Positions 1-11,000 of a stretch of 64,000 nt of DNA are shown here, in pieces; the first letter of the stretch is position 1, and each line of letters opens with the position of its first letter. Made by a program: the position numbers and the translations under genes. The stretch comes from Imbricaverruca yamaguchii (lineage: Eukaryota > Arthropoda > Thecostraca > Neoverrucidae): assembly GCA_034440575.1 (NCBI GenBank), contig JAOTOL010001560.1, positions 372,001 through 436,000 of the forward strand, in the 5' to 3' direction. The notes beneath the pieces were generated by a model. The model saw nothing but the letters and a program-made list of their open reading frames with translations. It ran no database searches and had not been told where the DNA came from.

Positions 1-329
1 CGGTCCCTCGGTCGTCACCATTTTACGTTTTTTTTTGGAGATGTTTGGAGAAGCCGCCGAAGCTACGCACGTCCCTGAACAGAAACTGAGCAGGGAAGTG
101 TCTTAAGTTTACTAGTCCGACATTAGTAGGTTGTGCCCCGACAAAGGGGTTGTTCAATCTGTTCGAACTGCAGGGCCACGGAAGGTGCAGTAGAAAGGCG
201 TTTAGATACTTGCTGGTACTTTTGGGCAATCTTGGCGAATTGTGCACTGTTTTATAGGAAGGAAACCACAGCCCTGCCATCAAGTGTTGAGCCTCTGCGA
301 GGCTGAGGCCTCACCATCGCGCGCTGCAC

Positions 330-560
330 GCGACGACGCTAATTTCTACCGTTATGGAGATACAAGTTATTTTCTATGTGCACTTTCTCAGTAACCTCAA
401 TGGTTAGATGGCCTGTAAATCACGATCTTTGATACCTAGAACACTAAATATCTCATAATCGTACTGTGAACCATCGATAACTATATAAACCTATTTTTCA
501 CAAGATCCGAGGAAATGTAGTGAATGTCTTTGTGATTTGTCCTGGAATGTCCCATATATG
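330..560 (+). repeat. dispersed repeat, copy 1 (second copy at 26600-26790)
   Basis: This stretch aligns by eye with 26600-26790. Both contain CTCATAATCGTA, then an ATC-rich middle part, then GTGATTTG followed by CCTGGAAT and CCCA. The two copies are clearly diverged, so this is an old interspersed element. No terminal repeats or coding sequence were seen, and the class is unknown. Confidence 0.5.
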
Positions 561-799
561 ACCAGTTCATGGATGAATTGTGATTTTGTTTTGTATGTAC
601 GTTTATTATGTGCGCTAGAACTGTGGGAGCCCACTTGTTCAATGTATTGCAATTGATATACCGTGCGTATTTGTATCAGTAATAATTTGGGACATTTGGT
701 TACATTTGATGTCTGATATGCCTATGATGAGCCATCGCTGTCATTTGTCACATAAAGGATGCTGGTTGCTGGTACTATTGTCAGACTCCGAGGGAAGGG

Positions 800-890
800 G
801 GAGTGGTCCAGTGGTGGGATGCTCGTCTCTCAACGGAAAGGTTGTAAGTTCCAGTGCTACCCGCTGCTGCTTTTTGCTCGCGACCATAGG
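800..890 (+). repeat. decayed tRNA-derived SINE (hairpin-tail family)
   Basis: A box-A-like segment (GTGGTCCAGTGGTGGGATGC) is followed about 30 bp later by a box-B-like AAGTTCCAGTGC, and then by a segment ending in GCTCGCGACC. The same order is seen in the better copies at 8917-9061, 20540-20757 and 24883-25030. The hairpin and tail are not recognisable here. Confidence 0.4.
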
Positions 891-997
891 TACTAAATCT
901 CCTGCTGCTGCTGGTGGTGGTGGTAACGCTCATGGTCATGCGGCCGATGCAGGTTGCAGTATGTTTCCATGGATGTCATTATTTGTGCAACTGTCAG

Positions 998-3220
998 GTG
1001 CTGCTGATCGAGTGCAAGAGCAAGACACTGGGGGAGAAGCTGCTGGACGGCCTGGTGAAGCTGTGCGAAGGCGAGGCGAAGAAGGTGCTGGGCCGTCCGC
1101 AGATACTGCCCGTGGCCAAGTTCGTGAGCCGCTTCCTGGACGAGAACCCGCTGAGCTGCTGTTCGGCCGAGCTGTCCCGCATTCGCCGGCAGATGCTCGC
1201 CGACGGCGACGAGCTCAAACTGAAGCAGAAGACGTCGACAGTGTCGCTGGCGCTGCGCCAGCGCGGCTACTTCTACCGGGCGCACGTGGTCGTGCCGCAC
1301 GACTACCCGAGCGAGCGCGTGACTGTCGAGGAGCGCGCCTGCAACCTGCCGGCCACGCTGCGCCGCTGGATCGGCGGCCAGGCGGCCGAGATCGCGCGCG
1401 TCTGCGTCGAGCCGCCGCTGCGGTCCGGCCGCAACGCGCCGCCGTTCCAGGTGCGGCCGTCGCTCGAGCCGGTCGTCAAGTTCGTGACGGACGACTTCCG
1501 CCGGTTCCCCACCGACGTGTGCCAGCACTGCAAGAAGGTGAGCCGGCGTCGGCCAGTGTCGCCGGCCGCCTCACCCTGCAGCTGGTGAGGCGGCCGAGTG
1601 GTGACGTACGCGACGGCCGCGCATGACGTCAGCCAAACAGCTGATGACCAGTCAACAGGGTTAAAATATTGGTTTTTCGTCAGGTGTGAGATGTCGAAAC
1701 GAGCATAGCAGGATGTCGAAATTTGACACGTAAGTAGTGTAATTTAAAACGCTTTTGATGTCTTTCATACTAAAATTCGAGTTGATGGTGTAGGTAATTA
1801 TGATTGGACCTTTATAATTTGTTTTGAGGTTTATAATTTGTGAAGAGCTATACTTCATAAACAAGATACTGTTAGAAAGGAGCCATGAATAGTTCATATC
1901 CAGGAGCAGGATGCCGATACTTCTTGAAGAAGGGTGTCGATTGAGTGTTCAGAAAGTGGTAAATTCCACCCTATCTCGCGATTAATTTATCACTGCCAGT
2001 CAATGCCGACCACGTGGAGAATGGAGTCACACCCTGCATGCTTTTCAGTCAGAGGTGCGGGGTTCGATTATCTGCGGTGCCCGCCCTTCCTGCCAAGGGT
2101 AGAGGATGGCGACGGCATATAGCCTCAGTTGCTGAGTGCGCCGTAAAGTCGCAACCATCCAACAGTTATTATCTCTGGAAGAAGTGTGCTCAAGCTGAAG
2201 ATTCGAACCCATGGACATGGGAGTGCGCTTTGGTAGAGTACGAAGGCTTGGATCTAAATCGTGCTCGTCAGGTAACTAAGTCAGGTCGATGTGCCCAGAA
2301 CGTAATGCAAAATACACAAGCAATGGGGTGTACATTTGTCGCCTCGATTCAATGTTATAATAATTGTTTTTCGTTAGATGCGAGATGTCGAAACGAGCAC
2401 AGTTGAATATGGAAGCTTGTAATGGATTTAATGTCAGCTCAACTACTTTTTATATCCTTCACAGAACAGAACAGACAGAACAAACAAATTATAAAGGCCA
2501 CCACAAATAACCTCGCTATTATAAAACCCCCCCATCAAAAAAAAAAAAAGGGGGGGCAAAGGTAAAATACAAACAATTAACCTCTACAAACAATCATAAA
2601 AAAAAAAAAAAAAAAAAAACAAAAAACCCCCCCACACCCCCTTTTCCTACCAAAAAAACTTTTTAGGTGGGGCCCAAAAAGGGGGGGGGGGGGCGGGGGA
2701 AAAAAGGGGGGGAGGAAAAAAAAAAAAAAACCCAACAAAAAAAAAAAAAAACCCATCCTCCTTCTTTCTTTGTCAAGGTGCAAATAAAAAAAAAAAAAAA
2801 ATCACACTCAGTTTTGTCCAAACAGCCTACTATAGCTGCTGCGCCTCTTCGTTTGTTTCGAGATTCCTAATTTATGAATTACCTTTTTTTGGATAGCGAT
2901 GAAAATACCTATACCATAAGCAGGTATTGCACAACGAGACACATATGTAATCTCTCGGGGGGATTTGCTTGGGGATTTCCTTTGGTATTTGGGTGAATAA
3001 AGCCACATTTGCTGAGCGACCTGCTGGCCATGACCACCCGAGTATGTGAGTTCACCAAATCATTTTCGAGTTAAAGGTGATAAGAATGTTCCCACCTTAT
3101 TCCAACCCATGCACCCTCCACCTGTCCGCCACTCATCAGTTAATGAAGGTACTGCTAGGACTTAGTAACATATTATACCCTATATAGTTAATAAAAAAAA
3201 TTTCATTTTCCAATAAAAAA

Positions 3221-3255
<35 letters not shown>

Positions 3256-4269
3256 AAATTTTTTATTAAAAAAATTAAAAAAAACTGCATCAGCGGCAGC
3301 CTATCCTTGGTCCCCTGACTGAGACCTGTTGTGTTTACTGCCTGCCTTTTGTTAACCTGATGATGACTAGCCCCTAAGAATTTTGTACATTCAACATGAT
3401 TCTGGGACCGGAGAAGCCTTTCTCAGTTACGTATGCGACAGTTCATAGTCCAGTTCAGAGTCAGTTTCTGGGAAATGAGAACGCAGTACTTTGGTTATTG
3501 GAAATAAAGTATACTTTGATCGTGAATCCTGCACTACCATGCGGTTGGTTTGGTTGGTATTCTGGTTTTATGGCGCATCAGCCAGGTTTGGTCATTTAGT
3601 GCACTATTCTTTGAGAATTTGTGTTAGGTCTGCGATGAAATTCGGCCTCTGTAAAACGTTCAAGAGCGGGGCAGGATACGCAGGATATTCGGAGAAGCAT
3701 GCATATTTTCTAGTAAATAGTTAAACATATTGCAACATGAATATGGTGTGCAGTGGATCCAATTATTTCCATGTAGTTATAGGTTGAACGGTACTGATTC
3801 ATTTTCTTCTCATTTTCATTGTTAAGGTTATTTTCAAGTTCAAGTTAATTTAGTTCATCATTCAAGTTGGTTGATTGCATTGTCACAAAATATTCTGCAC
3901 AGCTCCGATGATCATTTTTCGTTATGACTGCACTTGCCAATATTCGAATTTGATTCGGGTGTGACCGCTGGGAGAAAACACCATTGTCGCCAACAGGTGG
4001 CACTGCCGGCGGACCCGGCCGACATCGTCGAAGACGGCGGCGCCGACCTGCACGTGGAGCGCGTGTACTGCGGCCACCTGTACCACTTCGGCTGCCTGGT
4101 GCAGTACATGAAGACGCCGCCGTTCGACGGCGGCAAGGCGTGCCTGCGCTGCGGGAAGCGCATCTTCCACGAAAAATACAAGGTGTCGCCGCAGCTGGCC
4201 GAGGCACGCTGGGCGCAGGAGCAGGCGCGGGAGCGCGAGCTGGGAGAGGTCATCGATTTCCTGTCGTGA
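998..4269 (+). CDS. RWD domain and RING-type zinc finger protein (3' part of gene)
   Basis: Two exons are supported. Exon 998-1537 (180 codons) follows a CAG acceptor and ends at a GTGAGC donor, in phase 0. Terminal exon 3997-4269 follows a CAG acceptor and ends at TGA. The first exon is leucine-rich helical sequence, then an RWD-like segment around the YPSERV motif (typical of the family), then a CQHCKK knuckle at the exon end. The second exon supplies the rest of a RING-like cysteine/histidine set: CGHLYHFGC, then CLRCGK. Splicing therefore joins the two halves of one zinc-binding domain. Proteins of the RWD + RING type are usually ubiquitin ligases or partners of them; that role is inference. 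The N-terminus is missing, because the first exon starts with an acceptor and no upstream exon was found. The intron (1538-3996) is full of repeats. Codon use is strongly GC-rich compared with the flanks. Confidence 0.75.
1660..1745 (+). repeat. short dispersed repeat with internal GATGTCGAAA direct repeats, copy 1
   Basis: The pattern is GTTAAAATA-TTG-T-TTCGT-AGGTGTGAGATGTCGAAACGAG, and then a second GATGTCGAAA about 10 bp later. Similar copies are at 2350-2415, 7290-7365 and, reversed, 21893-21950. All four have GATGTCGAAA or GATGTCGGAA followed by CGAG. No coding potential or target-site duplication was seen. Confidence 0.55.
2040..2135 (+). repeat. tRNA-derived SINE fragment (second family)
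   Basis: A box-B-like GGGGTTCGATTATC is followed by GGTGCCCGCCCTTCCTGCCA and a GATGGCGACGGC segment. The same arrangement, more diverged, is at 11190-11340 (GGTTTTGATTCC, then AGTGCCCACCATCTCTGCCA, then GCATGGCATTGG). The 5' tRNA-like part is weak in this copy. Confidence 0.4.
2350..2415 (+). repeat. short dispersed repeat with GATGTCGAAA, copy 2
   Basis: Shares TTCGTTAGATGCGAGATGTCGAAACGAGCACAG, in pieces, with 1660-1745 and 7290-7365. It lies in the same intron as copy 1. Confidence 0.5.
2525..2795. other. homopolymer-dominated sequence, probable assembly artefact
   Basis: The stretch is almost only runs of A, C and G of 7-20 bases, with abrupt transitions such as A-run to G-run to C-run. 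Similar patches are at 3190-3285 (A and T runs) and 45783-45904 (A and G runs). This is not a normal microsatellite pattern, and it resembles unpolished or error-prone consensus sequence. The small frames seen across it are meaningless. Confidence 0.55.
3190..3285. other. A/T homopolymer patch, probable assembly artefact
   Basis: Alternating runs of A and T of up to 11 bases with no other content, in the intron of the RWD/RING gene. It may be a real AT-rich low-complexity tract, but the pattern matches the patch at 2525-2795. Confidence 0.45.
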
Positions 4270-5009
4270 CCGCGTGCGTCGCCCCACCGGGAGGAGGAGT
4301 CTAGTGAAGCGCTAGATTATGCCTTCACCCCGTGGAACGTCGGTGGCAGATAGAAAGCCACTACTGTGTACTGTGGGTGGAAAAAGCTGCGTGTTCTGCT
4401 TGTAAGCTTGTTTTTGTCCCTCCTGATGCGTCATAATTTACTTCGTCACTTATCGGCTTTTCAACTCAACTTATCGGTTATTTTCGCACCCCACTGAATG
4501 CAATTAGCACGCTGCTTCAGTAACTAGCAATCGTGCAACAGTCGTGCAGAAATAAATTGTGTTTTGGTAGTGTGCATTCTTGTCGGACCTCCACTATGGC
4601 GAGAATATGGTTTTCTAGACCTGTTTCGGTGGAAGACATCCACAGGAATAATACAAATATATATATTGCAAGGGCAACCTCCGGAAAAATGACGTACAAT
4701 CTGCATGAGTGCTCCATGCCACTTGGACTTGACGTAGGACTTGTCTACATCTAATTTACTTTCCTTTGCTGCTGCAAGACCGGACCAACAAAGACGGCGT
4801 GTGACTGAAAGTTAAAACTGAAACAAACGTGACAGTACACGCCGAAAGACTTCCAGATGGTAAGTTGGGGGGGGGGATAGATGCGTCACTGCCGGTCATA
4901 CGTACAGTAGCAAACGGACCACCATGCATCGGCCACGCGCATCCTTTTACACGAGTACACTACACAACAGCAGCGCACGCGGCGCTATCCGGCCAGCCGG
5001 GACGACCGG
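4270..5009. other. convergent intergenic region between the RWD/RING gene and mRpL43
   Basis: Apart from the AATAAA on the + strand, nothing was recognised. The two genes end toward each other with about 740 bp between stop codons. No clear AATAAA on the - strand was found for mRpL43. Confidence 0.5.
4551..4556 (+). terminator. polyadenylation signal AATAAA of the RWD/RING gene
   Basis: A canonical AATAAA lies about 280 bp after the TGA at 4267-4269, on the same strand, and TGTGTTTTGG follows as a possible GU-rich element. No other AATAAA was seen between the stop and this one. Confidence 0.55.
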
Positions 5010-8000
5010 CTAGCTGGCGTCCGTCGCGGCGCCGGAGGCTACCTCCTGCTGCTGTCTGCGGAACAGCTCGCGCAGCTGCTCCGTGGCCGATATCCCCCGC
5101 TCGGGAGCCCGGTACCGGTCCTGGTCCTGAAATTACACAGCACTGCTCTGTATCACCTGAGCGGAGGTGTGCGCCGTGCGGCGGCACGCGCGCGGGGTGC
5201 AGATCTGGAGCTTCTCGGAAGCCGCGACACCTAACAGTCGGGAGGCCCTGTGACTAGAGAACACAAACGACCACAGACGTACGTCCGTCTGGGCCATGCG
5301 ACACTTGGGTGTCGCGTGGCCCAGACGGATGGACGTTCATGGGTTCTGAGGTCAGATCACCCATGAAGATCAAGAGCACGGTGATGACGTTTTTGGCAGC
5401 GACTGGGCAGCGACTCCGGATCTGTCATGGCTTTGGACCACTAACGCGTCGGTGGCAGAGCCCTACCGTATCAAAAAAAAATTAAATGGTCATGGCTGCT
5501 GTGATCTCGAGATGGTCAGAAGACTGACAAAGTATATAATGGTTTGGCAGCTGCGACAAAGCACACAAACTGCAGACGACGGACGTCTTCCATACGGCAG
5601 GGTGATGGCAGCAGCCAGGTACACTGATAGATGCACTCCGTGATCATTCGTGAGAAACAAGTATACGGTTATAGAACGTCAGAGCAGCTGGCGTAAGTAC
5701 AGCATCTGTTCTTCAAACTATGTGTTTGCGTATAGCCTCATGGCGTCGCATGTAATGAGTAATCTCCTGGCTTATTTGTTCTTCGGGCTTTGGGGCACAT
5801 CCAGGACCTCAATAACAAATTATACCTCAAAAGATGAGGCGACGAATGACTGGACGAATGAAAAATATGACTCAACCAACATCGGCAGCATTGCTACATC
5901 AATGACCAATGCACGATCATTTGGAAACAAATGTCAGATGGACAAGCTCTCCACACATCACACTCCACACTCAACAATATAACATCCGAAATAGTGCTGG
6001 AGCATCTCTGCCTGGCTTATGCAGGGCCCTTAACTGGCTAGGGGAACCTATCAGGATCTCCTTCCCGATCATCAGTCCACCATTGGCACCGGTGGTCAGT
6101 GGCCTGGCTGAACTCCAGATGGCATTCGTCACTTGGCATCCCTTCCCTCAGCTACACCAATATTATTCTGATCTCGGCAGAGATTAAAAGATGCACCCGA
6201 GACAATGGAGTAACTTATTAGCTGCGCAAGTAGCTGACAGATATACAACCGAACACTGAAGGTCAAACGACTTGCGAAGCTCTTCGAGCTGGTGTTCGAG
6301 AATAGGGAACCATAGCATAGAGCAACAACAACTGAATGGTCGGGTACGTTCCAACGGTCAATACTGACACTGGGGTAGGTGTCCAGGTTGGCGTCCGGCG
6401 GCACGTTTGTCCAGGGTGTCCAGACGCCCTGCACGGACGGGTGGTCGGTGTGCTGCATCTTCATGAGTCGCGCCGTCGGCTCGCCGGAGTTGCCGCGCGC
6501 CACTTCCAGCCACTGCACCAGCTCGTGCTGAGACATGCACTTGACGCTCAGGAGCTCCGTCTCGCCGTTCACTGCGGGGTATCGAGTCACGGTTACACAC
6601 GCGTCCACCTGGGCTGGTTCTCACCAGTCGATTCCTCTCACCATGGTTCATCTGAACTCATATGTCCATCTGAATAGATAGGGTAAATCTAAATAATGCT
6701 CTTATATCTAGAGTACCGCCATGGGGTGTTAATTCAGGTTAGACAAGTCGATGTGTAGGACAGCCAAGAGACAATAAGTTTTCGGTCAAAAGCGGTTCAT
6801 CAATGGAGTCTGATGTTGTGGAGAGTCCCTCATTGAACATATTTAAGCATTGGGTGCAGACGATTTTGGGTTTGAGGTTGTGTCTGAGCCATAATTAGAT
6901 GTCCATGGGCTGCAATTTATGCTCGTAGGTGGGTGGGTTGATTTATTATTTTGGTTTAAGGGCGCGCCAACTGCGAGGTCATTTAGCGCCCATTAGGTGG
7001 GTGGGTAGGATGTTTGTAAATAGTTTTGGAATATAGGATATAGCATTGGTTAGGATGTTGAATATCTTTTTGCCCAGGCTTATAGTATCTTCCCTACTAT
7101 AAGAAGATACTATATTCTCTATAAATTTGAACACTCTTTATAGGAGTGTTCAAATTTAATAAGAGACACGAGGGCCCGTCCAGTAAGTCTAGGTATGTAA
7201 AAGGAAGCTCCCATAAGCCTGGAAAAAAACACACACTCACCACAACAAACACCAAATCCAGAAATAAATAAAAACAATATTCCACACCAGTGTTAAAATA
7301 ATTGCTATTCGTTAGGTATGAAATGTCGGAACGAGTTCAGTAGGGTGCCGAAATTCGCCATGGAAACTTAGCATAACGTATCTGTCATTCCAACAAATTT
7401 TGATCCAACAGCATACTCATACGCATATATTTTCCGTTTGTTTCGTTTGTCTGGCCGCTAAATGACCCACATGGTCAATGCACACTAAAATCCTAATCTC
7501 GCACATATGTTTATATTGAGATGACAATTTTTGGATAACCATGGTAACGATAACGATGCAAAATGCCTGCACTTATCGACTGTTATCGCATAAAAGACCC
7601 ATGATAGGTAAACCTCTTATCTGGAATTATACTAAGATATTGTTCATGTATCACGATCTGCAATGGTGAGTACAAGCATGGCACTTTTCAATCAGACACT
7701 GTTAGAAGCTAGATTGGAACATTTGATATACTCATCGGTGTACATTCGGTATACTCATCATTTGGTATACTCAAGGCGGTATACTCCACCCTATGTCACG
7801 AATAATGTATCGCTGTCCGACACACCCATCGCTCAATACCTATCTACCCTACCTATCCAGTCGTATTCACTCGGTCCCGCGCAACTCACGCGTGGATCGA
7901 GTGGCTCACCAATAACCTCCAAACTCCATCCAGGCTTAACAAAGATGGGCCCTTGTGGCTCTTATTAAGCCTGAACACTATGACTTAATGATTTTACTGA

Positions 8001-11000
8001 ATTAGGCTATGGGTAGTAGTTCCAGGGCATTGTGCGAACTCTCTTAATAAAGCAGAAGGCATAATCATCAGCATGGTGTGTGACATACCAAATGTGTAAT
8101 TTACTAAGATGATTAATTAGTAGGAGCAATGGTGAAGGCACAGCAACTTGTCAAACAGGATGTTCTGCAGTGAAAGATATTTGACATTGCACCATGGCTC
8201 GCCTGAAGTATTCAGTTTTCCAATATTTCCCAATACAGTACATAAAACAAACTGCAAATTCTGGTCCGAGTAGTTGGGAAACTAGTCATTATTGAAATTA
8301 AATGCTTACTGAATATACAAAACAGGAACTGTCACGGAACATTCGTGACTGCTCCATGATGTGCAGTCACAAACATGGGATGTAGCATAGTACATTTTTC
8401 TCCATTACAAGAGAACAAATGTTAGTTTCACTGGATTCATCATCCATTTTGCAATCATCACATCATAGTCAATATCCAGCAATCAGTATTTGATTGTGAG
8501 TAATCAAGTGAGTTACCAATCACTGATGTCCAATACAAAATTGTGGTGCTCTGGACAACTACAAAACTTACAATACTCCAGTTTGATGTGTGGTGCACGA
8601 TGTCTTCGTGGCTTCAGGTACACAACAATGCCTGGGTTTTTCTTGGCAAAATCCACCACCTCGTTTTCGATGAAATCCCTGAGAACAAGAGTATATTGAG
8701 GCATTACTTGCATTAAATGAGGGACAGCAAGACACAGGTTGTTGTGCTACAGTAGTGCATGCACAGGATCGAATGTCATACTGACGTTGTCAGAGACTGA
8801 CAGTAATTACCCCTCCTAACAACCCATGGACCCACAAATGCCAGGTGGTTGTTAGGTAACAAGGTATGGTGCACTGGATAAGCAAGTGTTGACACATAAT
8901 GCAAAACACAGGGCTGGTTGGTTGGTTGGTTATTGGTTTTTACGACACATCGACCATCAAGTCATGTAGCGTCGCCAATCTCTCACGCCGATTGGTCGCG
9001 GGCGAAGAGTAGCAACGGGTGAGACTCGAACGAGCAGCTTACCCCTAGGCTACTCATACCCCAAAACACAGGGCTGCAAGTATTTAAGACTCAAAATATA
9101 AAGGGGTTTAATTAAAACAGAAGAAAGCATCATTGACACCATGCCACTATTTTGAGGTTTACAGAGCACATTATTTAAAATTTGTGAAGTTTGTATCAGG
9201 TCACTGACATAAGCTTTTCCCATATTAGTCCTAACCAGGGGGAGGGACAAGGTCCCCATGCCCAGAAGTTTTTCTTGGATAGCTGCCAAATGCACAGTGA
9301 TTGTGCTCAAATTTGGCATACCTTCTGGTAGCAGAACATCAGCTGTCATCTTTTTTTTAACTTCAAACTTCTTCAGACTTTTTTACTTACCAAGATTACT
9401 TGTCTTCAAATAGATATCTTGGCTAGGTTGGGTTTGGTTTTATTTGATTTTTCAGGACAATAAAATATTGTCATTAGTGAGCTTGTCTTGTCTTGGGAAA
9501 ACGTTGAAAACAAAATACTGTTTGATGCTTTTCAATTAAAGAACATCCTACATGAAGATCAGATTGGTATGTTGGATTTTTTTTTATTTCTTTTGAACAT
9601 TGTTTTATCATACAGAACCAAACTTGAAGACCATTTTTGGTGTTATTTTGCCTGTCAACTGAGCAGTGCATTTGCAGAAGAAATGAATGGTGACATATGA
9701 ACCATAATCATGAACATTGCATTGGAAAAGAAAATCCAATAATTACAAAATTTGCTCACAGTGCACATTCACTATCTAACCTCCCTTTGAAGCAAAAAGA
9801 AGTTGAGAACAAATTGCAAAAGAAAAAATAATTTAAAACAAAAACGATAAAACTTAAGCAAAATACCTAACTAACCCCAACTAAGTCTAACCTGATTTGG
9901 AAGAATAATGATTTCCTTATCATTGTGTGAAAAAAAAAAATAATAATCTCTCAAATGTTGCACATCAAGTAATCTCACCTAACCAAGGACTGCAAAATAT
10001 GCAAAACAGCTTGGTAAGGCACACCACCCATGGAAAAGCTGCAAAGAAGTGCATTGAAAGGACAAGAATCTGCTGGAGGGATAATGAATACATGCACCAA
10101 ACAAAAAAAACATGAAGCAAGAAAGTCAAGAGGAAAATGCCTCTTCTGCATGAATACTTCATTCACCTGAACATCAACAACCTCCCACACTTCTCACACA
10201 ACTGTTTTACATTGCAGTGTTGGGGAAAAAAACTTGGATTTGTTGGCGTCATGCATACCAATACACTTTGTACTCCAGGATCGTGACTAGACTAAATGAA
10301 ATATTTTGTACTCCAGAATGGAAAAGGAAGAACAACATTCTATGGTTGAGCACTACCACTCAAAGTCCATGCCTACTAGCAGTTTCATCAGTCCCTAAGT
10401 GCCAGCCTGTGAACGACCCCAATACAACTTTGAAAGGCAGTACCTTTTTTGTGAGCACACTGTCACACTAGAAACGTCTGCAACTAGAAACGTGTTGTGC
10501 TAGAAGCATCTGCATGAATAGCTGCACCTGACATAAAGTGAGAAGTCATTATATTTGTTGTTTATTTGTTTCAATACAGTCAATAATTCATTCATTTTTT
10601 TCAATAATTATTCAATATTTATTCACTATTAATCAATGTTTATTCTTATATATTATATATTTATATTAATTAATATTTATTCATCATTTATTCATAGATA
10701 TTTGTGCTTGAGTGCTCACCAAGAAGTACCAGAAATCCCTAGTTGGCAAATCTGGGGGTACTTGGTATTGCCAGAGTAAATACTTGAAGCCTCATTTGGT
10801 CATTAAGGTGAAGCCTCTTTGAATGTCCAATCGAAGGTCATTTTGTGAGATAGACAATTTTTTAGACACAATGAGCCCATTCAGTGCAAAAAAGTCACTA
10901 TAAATTTCCTCAGTGGCTTCGGAGCAAGCAAGTTCTCCGAGGCAATAACACCAAGAAACCAATGCCATTGGTGATCTTATGAATGACTCAAATATTTTTG

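Larger units (their letters stand above)
1..997. other. non-coding region upstream of the RWD/RING exons
   Basis: No exon could be supported here. It is probably an intron of the RWD/RING gene that follows, because the first recognisable exon opens with a splice acceptor rather than a start codon. It contains a dispersed repeat (about 330-560) and a decayed tRNA-like SINE head (about 800-890). The short open frames have no family resemblance that I can see. Confidence 0.5.
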
